From DASRDS01 sp035569435 (lineage in GTDB: Bacteria > Gemmatimonadota > Gemmatimonadetes > Gemmatimonadales > Gemmatimonadaceae), in assembly GCA_035569435.1 (NCBI GenBank), contig DATMNB010000195.1, forward strand, positions 5,243 to 69,242: a stretch of 64,000 bases of DNA, read 5' to 3'. Position numbers and translations under genes: made by a program. The notes beneath the pieces are model-generated. The model saw only the letters and a program-made list of their open reading frames with translations, searched no databases and was not told where the DNA came from. Shown here piece after piece: positions 1 through 7,308 of the stretch (position 1 is the first letter of the stretch; each line of letters starts with the position of its first letter).

Positions 1-476
1 GACGTGAGATCGCGAGCCCGCGTCGCGGTGTCAGCGTACTCGAGGCTGATGTTCGAGAACAACGTGCCGCCTAGGTCTTCCGCGTAGAGTTGCGGGCGCC
101 ACTCGTAGGCGCGCTCGTCGTCGAGCGCAAACAACGCGGAGGCCACGGCGTTCTGCAGGACCGCGTAGTCGACCCGCGTTTCTGGATCGAGTCCGGCGAC
201 GCGGATGTGGGCGAGTTGGGCTTTCACGCCGCGGTAGAACGCGCGTTCGCGGTCGAGCTCCGCCGGCGTGTATGCATCGAGGAGCCCATCGAGCTCGGTG
301 ACGCGGCCGATCGACGGATCGCGATACCGGTGCAGTCCGTCCTGCGTCGCCGTGCCTGGCGTGAAGCTGATGGCTCGCAGCACGAACGCATTGGCCAGGG
401 CGGCCACCGCGGGCGCCGCGTTCTGGGCGCCGGCAGCAAGCGGCAGACAGAGCACGCCACACAACAGCCGTCTCAT
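1..476 (-). CDS. DUF885-family secreted protein, N-terminal part (cut by window edge)
   Basis: The reading frame is open from an ATG at 476 to the left edge, giving 158 residues without a stop. It starts with a signal peptide (MRRLLCGVLCLPLAAGAQ) and continues with NAFVLRAISFTPGTATQDG, then a helical region containing DYAVLQNAVASALFALDDE and YEWRPQLYAEDLGGTLF, which resembles the N-terminus of DUF885 proteins. That family is secreted, about 550-600 aa and helical, with suspected peptidase activity. The start codon overlaps the fumarylacetoacetase stop (ATGA, 473-476), so the gene is the third member of that operon. The C-terminal three quarters, including any HExxH-like motif, lies outside the window, so activity cannot be judged. 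Confidence 0.7.
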   Translation of the reverse strand, partial: MRRLLCGVLCLPLAAGAQNAAPAVAALANAFVLRAISFTPGTATQDGLHRYRDPSIGRVTELDGLLDAYTPAELDRERAFYRGVKAQLAHIRVAGLDPETRVDYAVLQNAVASALFALDDERAYEWRPQLYAEDLGGTLFSNISLEYADTATRARDLT

Positions 477-1795
477 CCGCGCGATCCGCGCGATCCGCCC
501 GATCTGTCCGATCCCGCGACGATCCCCCGGCACTCGCCAAATCCGATCCGCGCCGCGCCGGGACGCGCGCAGAAGGCGCGCATGGTGATCTCATCGCCGT
601 CCTCGAGGAACGCCCGCGTCTCGCCGCCCGGCAGTGTGATACGTTCGGCCCCTCGCCGCGTGCGCTCCAACAGGGAGCCAAGCGAGTCCGGGGTAGGACC
701 AGAGATGGTCCCGCTGGCGAGCAGGTCGCCCGGACGGACGTTGCACCCGTTACTGGTATGGTGGGCGAGCATCTGGGCGACGGTCCAGTACATGTCGCGG
801 AAGTTGCCGCGACTCAAACGCACCGGCGGGGTCCCCGCCGCACGCATGGCGGCCGACGCGAGCCAGACGTCGATCGTGATGTCGATGCCGCCGTCGCCGG
901 TCGCGGCGAGATAGGGCAGCGGAGCCGGATCGGAAGGCGGTCGCTCGAAGGCGGGCACGCGGAAGGGCGCCAACGCATCGAGCGTCACGACCCATGGCGA
1001 GACGGTCGTGGCGAAGCTCTTCGACAGGAACGGCCCAAGAGGTTGGTACTCCCAACTCTGGATGTCGCGCGCCGACCAATCGTTGACGAGGCAGAGGCCG
1101 AACACGTGCGACTCGGCGGCGTCGACCGGGACCGGCTCGCCGAGAGCGTTGCCTGGTCCGATGAAGAAACCCAGCTCGGTCTCGTAGTCCAGGGATCGCG
1201 TCGGCGCGAAGATGGGGTGATCCGCGTCCGGCACTTTGATCTGGCCGGCCGGCCGGAGAATCGACGTGCCGCTCGCGACCAGCGACGACGCGCGGCCGTG
1301 ATAGCCGATCGGGACGTACTTATAGTTGGGGAGCAGCGGATTATCCGGGCGGAAGAGGCGCCCGACGTTGGTCGCGTGGAAGATCGACGCGTAGAAGTCG
1401 GTGTAGTCGCCGACAGCCGCCGGGAGTCCCAGCCGGACGTCGGATGCCCGCACCAGTATCCGGTCGGCGAGCGGGCGATCGTCGCGCAGTCGGGCAGTAT
1501 CCGCCCGGAGCAGGTGGCTGATCGCGCGGCGCAAGGCGGCCCATGACGCCCCGCCGAGTGCCATCAGGCCATTAAGGGTGTCACTCCGACAGGCGTGAGC
1601 GGCGGTCGCTGCGGCGGCGTCGCGGAACAGCCCGGCGTCGAGCGCCGCAACCACATCGAACACCCGATCCCCGATCGCCACACCGACGCGAGACTCGAAG
1701 ATGCCGAACGGCAAATTCTGGATCGGGAAATCAGTCTCTGGTGCCTGGGCCGATGCGACCCATGATTGGAGCTCCGGTGCGTGGGTCTCGTCCAC
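473..1795 (-). CDS. fahA: fumarylacetoacetase
   Basis: Last step of tyrosine/homogentisate degradation: hydrolysis of 4-fumarylacetoacetate to fumarate and acetoacetate, in the cytoplasm. At 440 aa it has normal family length. The N-terminal SH3-like domain carries DFPIQNLPFGIF, and the catalytic domain shows FYASIFHATNVGRLFRP (catalytic His), YVPIGYHGRASS, DYETELGFFIGPGN (metal-binding Glu residues) and LVNDWSARDIQSWEYQPLGP (metal Asp), followed by FLSKSF. The start is a GTG directly abutting the TAG of the preceding unknown gene, so translation is probably coupled. The downstream DUF885 gene overlaps by 4 nt. No homogentisate dioxygenase lies in the window. Family assignment is secure. Confidence 0.95.
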   Translation of the reverse strand: MDETHAPELQSWVASAQAPETDFPIQNLPFGIFESRVGVAIGDRVFDVVAALDAGLFRDAAAATAAHACRSDTLNGLMALGGASWAALRRAISHLLRADTARLRDDRPLADRILVRASDVRLGLPAAVGDYTDFYASIFHATNVGRLFRPDNPLLPNYKYVPIGYHGRASSLVASGTSILRPAGQIKVPDADHPIFAPTRSLDYETELGFFIGPGNALGEPVPVDAAESHVFGLCLVNDWSARDIQSWEYQPLGPFLSKSFATTVSPWVVTLDALAPFRVPAFERPPSDPAPLPYLAATGDGGIDITIDVWLASAAMRAAGTPPVRLSRGNFRDMYWTVAQMLAHHTSNGCNVRPGDLLASGTISGPTPDSLGSLLERTRRGAERITLPGGETRAFLEDGDEITMRAFCARPGAARIGFGECRGIVAGSDRSGGSRGSRG

Positions 1796-2731
1796 CTAGA
1801 GGCCGAGCCCCCGCAACTCATCGATGGGCTCCCGAAACGAACACGACCCAAACGACAGCGCAAAGTTTGCCCGCGCGGCACGGATCGCCGGCGTCGTGGC
1901 GCGCCGATTCCCCCACGTCACCCCCTCGGCGTCGAACGCAAACGCGCGAGCCATCCGCTCATCCAACATCGCCACCGCATCCGCCGCCGGCACGCCGATG
2001 CGGACGAACGTCGCCGCGATGAACACGTTCATGAACCCGTGCATCGTGGCGGTCGGACTGTCCGGCTCATACGTGAGCCGGTAGTCCCCACGCACCGGGT
2101 GATGCAGTCCGGCCGTCGCCTTGAACGCCACCGCCGCCCGCGCGCAAGCGCGGAAGAACCGCACCAACTCCGCCGCCCCCGGAATCGCCTCTTCCGTCGT
2201 CCCCCCCGTCCGCACCTTGGCCCGCGCCCCGGCGTGCGACAATTCGGCGATGAGCGGCGACGGATCGATCGTCGTCGGGATCTCCACGAACAACTCGATG
2301 TCCTCGGGCCGTGCCGCCACGAGCCGCGCGATGTCGGCCGCGCTCGCCGCCTTGCCCTCGATCGCATCAATCGTCGCGAACCCCGTCCCCCGCCCCACCC
2401 GGTGCCGTCGATTGAACTCGGCGACCCGCGCGAGGTCGCGATCCAGGTCGGGCCCGACGAGCGCGCTCACCCGCCACGGCGCGGCCGCCCGCCCACTCGC
2501 TCGCCCAAACAACGGCACCGCCTCGTCCTCGAGCTCCTCGAGCCGCGCCGCTCCCACGATGAACCGTCCGAGCGTGCGTCGATCCGTATCGCCGACATAC
2601 GTCGCATAGCTCCGCACCGCCTGCCCCATCGCGAGCGCAGCCGGCGGAAACAGTCCCGCATAGTCGACGAGCCCCGCGACCAGCGCGTCGACCGACGCCA
2701 ATCGGGCCGGGGATGAAGAAACGGTCATCAC
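1796..2731 (-). CDS. conserved protein of unknown function, first gene of the fahA operon
   Basis: A 311-aa soluble protein with no signal peptide. I do not recognise a named domain. Ordered beta/alpha segments (WRVSALVGPDLDRDLARVAE, IELFVEIPTTIDPSPLIAEL, ARAKVRTGGTTEEAIPGAAE, AAVAFKATAGLHHPVRGDY) look like strands and helices of a TIM-barrel fold, and the lysine in FKATAGLHHP sits where a Schiff-base or phosphate-binding residue could be. This is only a resemblance. Its stop abuts the fahA start, so a role in tyrosine or phenylalanine degradation is likely from context. The GTG start at 2731 is chosen because a TATTAT -10 box lies six bases upstream; an ATG follows at 2728. Confidence 0.85.
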   Translation of the reverse strand: MMTVSSSPARLASVDALVAGLVDYAGLFPPAALAMGQAVRSYATYVGDTDRRTLGRFIVGAARLEELEDEAVPLFGRASGRAAAPWRVSALVGPDLDRDLARVAEFNRRHRVGRGTGFATIDAIEGKAASAADIARLVAARPEDIELFVEIPTTIDPSPLIAELSHAGARAKVRTGGTTEEAIPGAAELVRFFRACARAAVAFKATAGLHHPVRGDYRLTYEPDSPTATMHGFMNVFIAATFVRIGVPAADAVAMLDERMARAFAFDAEGVTWGNRRATTPAIRAARANFALSFGSCSFREPIDELRGLGL

Positions 2732-2737
2732 GCCCTA

Positions 2738-2743
2738 ATAATA
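2738..2743 (-). promoter_or_regulatory. putative -10 box for a leaderless transcript of the fahA operon
   Basis: TATTAT on the minus strand lies six bases before the GTG start at 2731, placing the expected transcription start on the start codon. No convincing -35 element is visible. The same spacing recurs at many genes in this window. Confidence 0.5.
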
Positions 2744-2762
2744 CCCATCCAACCGGGCGTAG

Positions 2763-3254
2763 CTACGTATTCGCCTCGCGCCCACGCGCCGCCGCCCACG
2801 CGCCAAGCGCCGGGCCGACGCCCAGGATGACCAGGAGGACACGCCCAACCGGAACCGAGGTGTCGAGCACCGCCGATGCGTGGTTCTCCGGATCGTAGTG
2901 CACGACGACCGGCTGACCGGCCGCGTGCTCACTAAGCGCCCGCGCGGTCGCCTCGCGCGCGGACGGCGCCAGGATGCCGTATCGGGAGCTCGTGAACTGC
3001 TGCCCGTCCAACGCGTACGTATATGTCACGTGCAGCCGAGGCTCGATGATCCGGCGGTGCCCGCCGTATCTGCCGCTCGCGTACCCCACCGCGTCCCAGG
3101 TGATGGCCGCCGCGGTCATCGTGCCGGGCGCCACTGGCCACCGCGCCGTCGTCGCGACGCTCAGCAAGTCCATGGCGTTCAATGCGGCCACGCCCGCGCC
3201 GATGACGATGACGATCCATGCCATCGACGACAGCCCCGCCGTACGCGGACTCAC
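2763..3254 (-). CDS. DUF3592 membrane protein
   Basis: 163 aa with a hydrophobic segment near each end (AWIVIVIGAGVAALNAMDLL and GRVLLVILGVGPALGAWAAA) enclosing a soluble beta-rich domain. The core has the DUF3592 pattern: a conversion-like segment starting at WPVAPGTMTAA, then PRLHVTYTYALDGQQFTSSR and a GQPVVVHYDPENHASAVL motif near the second membrane span. The function of this family is unknown. It begins with GTG at 3254, ten bases downstream of the M13 peptidase stop on the same strand, so the two are probably co-transcribed. Confidence 0.75.
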   Translation of the reverse strand: MSPRTAGLSSMAWIVIVIGAGVAALNAMDLLSVATTARWPVAPGTMTAAAITWDAVGYASGRYGGHRRIIEPRLHVTYTYALDGQQFTSSRYGILAPSAREATARALSEHAAGQPVVVHYDPENHASAVLDTSVPVGRVLLVILGVGPALGAWAAARGREANT

Positions 3255-3264
3255 GAGCGCGCGT

Positions 3265-5337
3265 CTACCAGATCCGAGGCTGCTCAGCGGCCGGGCGCAC
3301 CATCGGGTCGCTGTCTTTGCACCCCCACGCGGCCTTGAACTCGGGCATGTTGCCGAACGGGCCGTTGACCCGCCACTTGGCCGGGGCGTGGTAGTCGAGC
3401 TTCACAAGTTGCCGGGCATAGGCCGGCCGATCGAGCTCGCGCCACACCTCGGCCCAGGCCAGAAAGAACCGCTGCTCCGGCGTAAAGCCGTCGATCGCCG
3501 GATGCGGGCCGTTGCCCAGGGCCTTCTCCATCGCCGAGTACGCGGTGGTGAGTCCGCCAAAGTCGGCGATGTTCTCGCCCAGGGTCAGCTCGCCGTCGAC
3601 GTGCGTCGCGGAATCCAGCACGGTGTACGTCGAGAACTGCGTGGAGATTTTGTGCGCTTCGGTCTTGAACTTGGCCGCATCGTCCGCCGTCCACCAATCG
3701 GCCAGGTTGCCATGCTCGTCGTACTGCCGCCCCTGGTCATCGAACCCGTGCGTCATCTCGTGCCCGATCACCGCCCCCATCGCGCCATAGTTCACCGCGT
3801 CGTCGGCCGTGGGATCGTAGAACGGCGGCTGTAGGATGCCGGCCGGGAACACGATCTCGTTCATGAGCGGGTTGTAGTACGCATTGACCGTCGGCGGCGT
3901 CATCCCCCACTCGGTGCGGTCCAAGGGCTTCCCGACCTTGGACCAATCCCGCACCGAGGCCCATTGCTCGGCCGCGCGGATGTTGGCGACATAGGTGCCG
4001 GGCGTGATGGTGACGGCGGTGTAGTCCTTCCATTTGTCGGGGTAGCCGATCTTGCGGGCGAACGCGGCCAGCTTGGTCTCCGCCCGGGCCTTGGTCGGGG
4101 CACTCATCCACGTCAGGTGGCTAATCCGCTCGTGCAGCTCGGTAACGAGGTTGGACACGATTCGCACGGCGCGGGCCTTGGCTTCGGGCGTGAAGGTTTC
4201 CTTCACGTACTCCTGGCCCAACAGCTCGCCCAGTCGGTTGTCGGTCGACGCAATGCACCGTTTCCAGAGCTCGAGGTTGGATGGCGCGCCAGAAAAGAGC
4301 TGGCTGAACGTGAAGTTCTCGGCAACGAACGGCGAGCCGAGCGCCGGCGCCGCGGCGTGGAGGGCGCGCCACCGCATGAGCACCCGCCAGTCGTCGAGCG
4401 ACGCATGGGCCACGAGGCTGTCCACGGTCGTGAAGAACGCCGGCTGTTGGAGATCGACCGCCGAGACGGACGACGCGCCCTGCGCGGCAAAGAACGCGCG
4501 CCACGGCACGTGCGGGAGTCGGGTCTCGAGCGCGCCGACCGTCATCTTGTGGTAGTTCGCCTGCGGATCGCGAAGCTCGACGCGGGTCTTCGATGCGGCG
4601 GCCAGCGTGGTCTCGAACGCCAACACCGTCTGCGCCTCGGCCCGGGCCCGGTCGGGCGCATCGCCCGCCAGGGTGAGCATGGCGACCAGGTGCTGACGGT
4701 AGTGGTCGACGATGGCGCGCGACGCGCTGTCCGTCTGCACATAGTAGTCACGGTCCGGCAGCGTCAGCCCACCCTGTCCCAGGTAGGCGATGACCGAGAC
4801 CGCGTCTTTGGCATCCTGCGTCGACCCATCGGACCACGGCGCCAGCCCGGCCCGGTGTTCCAGGACGCCCAACGCCCGCACGAGATCATCACGGGTGCGG
4901 ATCGCGGCGATCAGGTCGAATTCCGCCTTGAGGGGTGAGAGCCCGAGCTTGTCGCGGCCCACCGTGTCCATACAGCTCGCGTAGTAGGTGCCGATTTTCC
5001 ACGATCCGGTCCCCGGCGTGAGCTGGCCCGCCGCCGCCGCCGCCGCGTCGCGGTCCAACAGGGTATGCAGCACGGCCTCGTTGCGGTCGAGGAGCTCCCG
5101 GAAGGAGCCGTACTGCGGATACACCGCGGGAATCGTCGTCCGCTTGAGCCACCCGCCGTTGGCGAACTGGAAGAAGTCCGTGCAGGCCGCGCACGTCGTA
5201 TCGAGGTTGGCGCGGTCGAGCGCCGGCGCATGGGTCGGTGCGTGGGTCGGTGCCTGCGCCTGCGCGCCGAGTGGTGCGACGAGCCGACACACGAGTACCG
5301 TGCCCAGCGCGGACCAGCGGGACGACGAAACCGACAT
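3265..5337 (-). CDS. M13-family zinc endopeptidase (PepO/neprilysin type), exported
   Basis: Gluzincin peptidase of 690 aa, the usual bacterial M13 length. An N-terminal signal sequence ends near PLGAQAQA and a short APTHAP repeat follows. The domain starts with DTTCAACTDFFQFANGGW, a family hallmark. The catalytic domain contains NAYYNPLMNEIVFPAGILQP, the zinc motif HEMTH within VIGHEMTHGFDDQGRQYDE, and the third zinc ligand in LTLGENIADFGGL. It ends with the usual short tail (DPMVRP...IW). Expected role: periplasmic or extracellular cleavage of peptides. A second, diverged copy lies at 20030-22048. Confidence 0.92.
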   Translation of the reverse strand: MSVSSSRWSALGTVLVCRLVAPLGAQAQAPTHAPTHAPALDRANLDTTCAACTDFFQFANGGWLKRTTIPAVYPQYGSFRELLDRNEAVLHTLLDRDAAAAAAGQLTPGTGSWKIGTYYASCMDTVGRDKLGLSPLKAEFDLIAAIRTRDDLVRALGVLEHRAGLAPWSDGSTQDAKDAVSVIAYLGQGGLTLPDRDYYVQTDSASRAIVDHYRQHLVAMLTLAGDAPDRARAEAQTVLAFETTLAAASKTRVELRDPQANYHKMTVGALETRLPHVPWRAFFAAQGASSVSAVDLQQPAFFTTVDSLVAHASLDDWRVLMRWRALHAAAPALGSPFVAENFTFSQLFSGAPSNLELWKRCIASTDNRLGELLGQEYVKETFTPEAKARAVRIVSNLVTELHERISHLTWMSAPTKARAETKLAAFARKIGYPDKWKDYTAVTITPGTYVANIRAAEQWASVRDWSKVGKPLDRTEWGMTPPTVNAYYNPLMNEIVFPAGILQPPFYDPTADDAVNYGAMGAVIGHEMTHGFDDQGRQYDEHGNLADWWTADDAAKFKTEAHKISTQFSTYTVLDSATHVDGELTLGENIADFGGLTTAYSAMEKALGNGPHPAIDGFTPEQRFFLAWAEVWRELDRPAYARQLVKLDYHAPAKWRVNGPFGNMPEFKAAWGCKDSDPMVRPAAEQPRIW

Positions 5338-5397
5338 GCGGTGACCCCCGAAGAGTGGGTGCGGCAGTGGTGCGGCACGGCAATGATCGGGCTATTT

Positions 5398-5414
5398 CTG
5401 TTGTTTGACAACAG
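5398..5414. promoter_or_regulatory. 17-bp palindrome upstream of the M13 peptidase
   Basis: CTGTTGT and ACAACAG form perfect 7-bp arms around TTG. On the minus strand it contains TTGTCA, which with GATCAT 17 bp further on could be a weak promoter for the peptidase at 5337. This position suggests an operator. It also follows the quinone-oxidoreductase stop, but no T-run follows, so a terminator is less likely. Confidence 0.35.
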
Positions 5415-5429
5415 GTGACCGCCAAGGGA

Positions 5430-6389
5430 TCACACGGTCAACACAATCTTCCCCACGTGCGCCCCGCTCTCCATCCGGCGGTGCGCATCGGCGGCATCCG
5501 CCAACGGAAAGGTGGTATCGATCACCGGGCGCACCTGGCCGCGCTCCAGCAGCGGCCAGACATGCTCGCGCAGCTCGCGCGCGATAGCGCCCTTCTGGGC
5601 GACGGTGCGCGGACGCAGGGTGGACCCGGTGACCGTCAGTCGCTTGGTCATGATCGGCCGCAGGTCGATCTCGGCGCGGCTCCCCTCCATGAACGCGATG
5701 CCGACCAGGCGGCCCTCGATGGCCAGTGCCCCGATGTTCTTGGCGAAATACGGGGCGCCGACCATGTCGAGGACGACATCCACGGTGCCGGCATCGGCGG
5801 CCCAATCGGTGGTGCGATAGTTGAGCGCCACGTCCGCGCCCAGGCGGCGGCAGGCCTCACACTTCGCGTCGGTGCCGGCCGTCGTCACGACCCGCGCGCC
5901 AAACGCGTGCGCGAGTTGGATCGCCATGCAGCCGACGCCGGACGTGCCGCCGTGGATCAAGATCGTCTCGCCGGCCACCAGTCGACCGCGTTGGAAGACG
6001 TTGGTCCACACCGTGAACAACGCCTCGGGGAGGGCCGCGGCCTCGATGAGCGACACCCCTGACGGCACGGGCAAGCACTGGGGCGCTGGTGCCACGCAGT
6101 ACTCGGCGTAACCGCCGCCGGCCAGGAGCGCGCACACCGCGTCGCCGGCACGCCACTCCGTCACGTCGTCGCCGCACGCGACGACAGTGCCCGATACTTC
6201 CATCCCGAGGACCGGGGACGCGCCGGACGGCGGTGGATACTTACCCTCGCGCTGCAGCAGGTCGGCATGGTTGACGCCCGCCGCCGCGACCTTGATCAGA
6301 ACGTCATCCGGACCCGGTCGCGGGATGTCCGCTCGAGCGATGACCATCTCGTCCGGCCCGCCCGGTGCGCGCACCACGATCTGCCGCAT
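5430..6389 (-). CDS. NAD(P)H-quinone oxidoreductase, zeta-crystallin/PIG3 type
   Basis: Medium-chain dehydrogenase/reductase without structural zinc, 319 aa, typical of the PIG3/QOR group that reduces quinones or enals with NADPH. Landmarks: GVNHADLLQREGKYPPP near residue 45, the GroES-like domain with GMEVSGTVVACG, EALFTVWTNVFQRG, and the nucleotide-binding motif ILIHGGTSGVGCMAIQLA. A Rossmann stretch ending NYRTTDWA follows. No zinc-binding Cys cluster is present. A TAGCTT -10 box lies seven bases before the ATG, inside the end of the upstream dehydrogenase gene, so it probably has its own leaderless promoter. Confidence 0.88.
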   Translation of the reverse strand: MRQIVVRAPGGPDEMVIARADIPRPGPDDVLIKVAAAGVNHADLLQREGKYPPPSGASPVLGMEVSGTVVACGDDVTEWRAGDAVCALLAGGGYAEYCVAPAPQCLPVPSGVSLIEAAALPEALFTVWTNVFQRGRLVAGETILIHGGTSGVGCMAIQLAHAFGARVVTTAGTDAKCEACRRLGADVALNYRTTDWAADAGTVDVVLDMVGAPYFAKNIGALAIEGRLVGIAFMEGSRAEIDLRPIMTKRLTVTGSTLRPRTVAQKGAIARELREHVWPLLERGQVRPVIDTTFPLADAADAHRRMESGAHVGKIVLTV

Positions 6390-6396
6390 GGGCGGA

Positions 6397-6402
6397 AAGC
6401 TA
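6397..6402 (-). promoter_or_regulatory. putative -10 box for the quinone oxidoreductase
   Basis: TAGCTT on the minus strand, seven bases before the ATG at 6389, partly in the intergenic gap next to the 6403 stop. Spacing implies a leaderless mRNA. No clear -35 element. Confidence 0.45.
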
Positions 6403-7290
6403 TCATTTCCCGTTCAACCCCGCGTTCTCAGCGGCGATCCGGCCGAGGACCGACCAATCCCGGTGCTCATACCCACGGGCCAGCGCCGTGATGAAGGCGT
6501 CACGCACCGTGCTGGCAAACGGCATGGGCACGCGCAGCGTATCCCCCGCCGCGAGCGCCAGCCGGACGTCTTTGAGCCCGAGCGGCGCGGCAAACCCCAC
6601 CGTCTCGTCTCCCTCGCGTGCCACAAGATCGCTATAGGTGTGATAGATCGGCACGTTGAGAAAGCTCGTCGTCAACATCTCACGGTACGCGAGCGGATCG
6701 ACGCCCCCCTTGCGCACGAGCGCAAACGCCTCGGCGGAGGCCTCGATGATGGAGGCGAGCAAGAAGTTATTCGACAACTTGATCAGGTTTGCGACCGATG
6801 GCTCGGTCCCCATATGATACGTGCGCTGCCCGATCACATCGAACACCGGCTGCACCGTCTGCACCGCGTCCTCGGCACCGGCGGCGATCACGAACAGCTT
6901 CCCGGCCGCCGCCACGTCCGGACGCCCCATCACGGGCGCGCTCACGTAGCGCGATCCTCGGTCGCGATGCGCCGCCGCCATTCGCTGGGCCAGCGCCACG
7001 CTGATCGTGCTCGACGACACGTGCACCGCGCCCGCGCCCATGGCGCCCAGAATGCCATCGGGTTCAAAGACGACCTGTTCCACCGCCGCGTCGTCCGCGA
7101 GCATGGTCAGGACGACCTCGGCGTCCCGCGCCGCCTTCGCGGGGCTCGATGCCACCGTCGCGCCCTTCCCGCGTAACGTGTCGGCCTTTGCCGCGGTGCG
7201 ATTGTAGACCGTCACCGCATGCCCCGCACCGAGCACACGCCCGGCGATCCCTTCGCCCATCCGTCCGAGTCCGATGATCGATATGCGCAT
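6403..7290 (-). CDS. NAD(P)-dependent oxidoreductase, 3-hydroxyisobutyrate dehydrogenase family
   Basis: Beta-hydroxyacid dehydrogenase of 295 aa. The N-terminal Rossmann fold begins ISIIGLGRMGEGIAGRVLGAG with VTVYNRT at the end of beta-2. The substrate loop reads DAPVMGRP-like (YVSAPVMGRPDVAAAGKL), and the catalytic lysine region is NLIKLSNNFLLASIIEA-like within residues 165-185. The C-terminal helical domain is complete. The exact substrate (3-hydroxyisobutyrate, tartronate semialdehyde, succinate semialdehyde or an imine) cannot be told from sequence. It lies 18 nt downstream of the GT-C-like gene and is probably the last gene of the mnmG operon. Confidence 0.85.
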   Translation of the reverse strand: MRISIIGLGRMGEGIAGRVLGAGHAVTVYNRTAAKADTLRGKGATVASSPAKAARDAEVVLTMLADDAAVEQVVFEPDGILGAMGAGAVHVSSSTISVALAQRMAAAHRDRGSRYVSAPVMGRPDVAAAGKLFVIAAGAEDAVQTVQPVFDVIGQRTYHMGTEPSVANLIKLSNNFLLASIIEASAEAFALVRKGGVDPLAYREMLTTSFLNVPIYHTYSDLVAREGDETVGFAAPLGLKDVRLALAAGDTLRVPMPFASTVRDAFITALARGYEHRDWSVLGRIAAENAGLNGK

Positions 7291-7308
7291 ACCGGCATCA
7301 ATCGCCGG

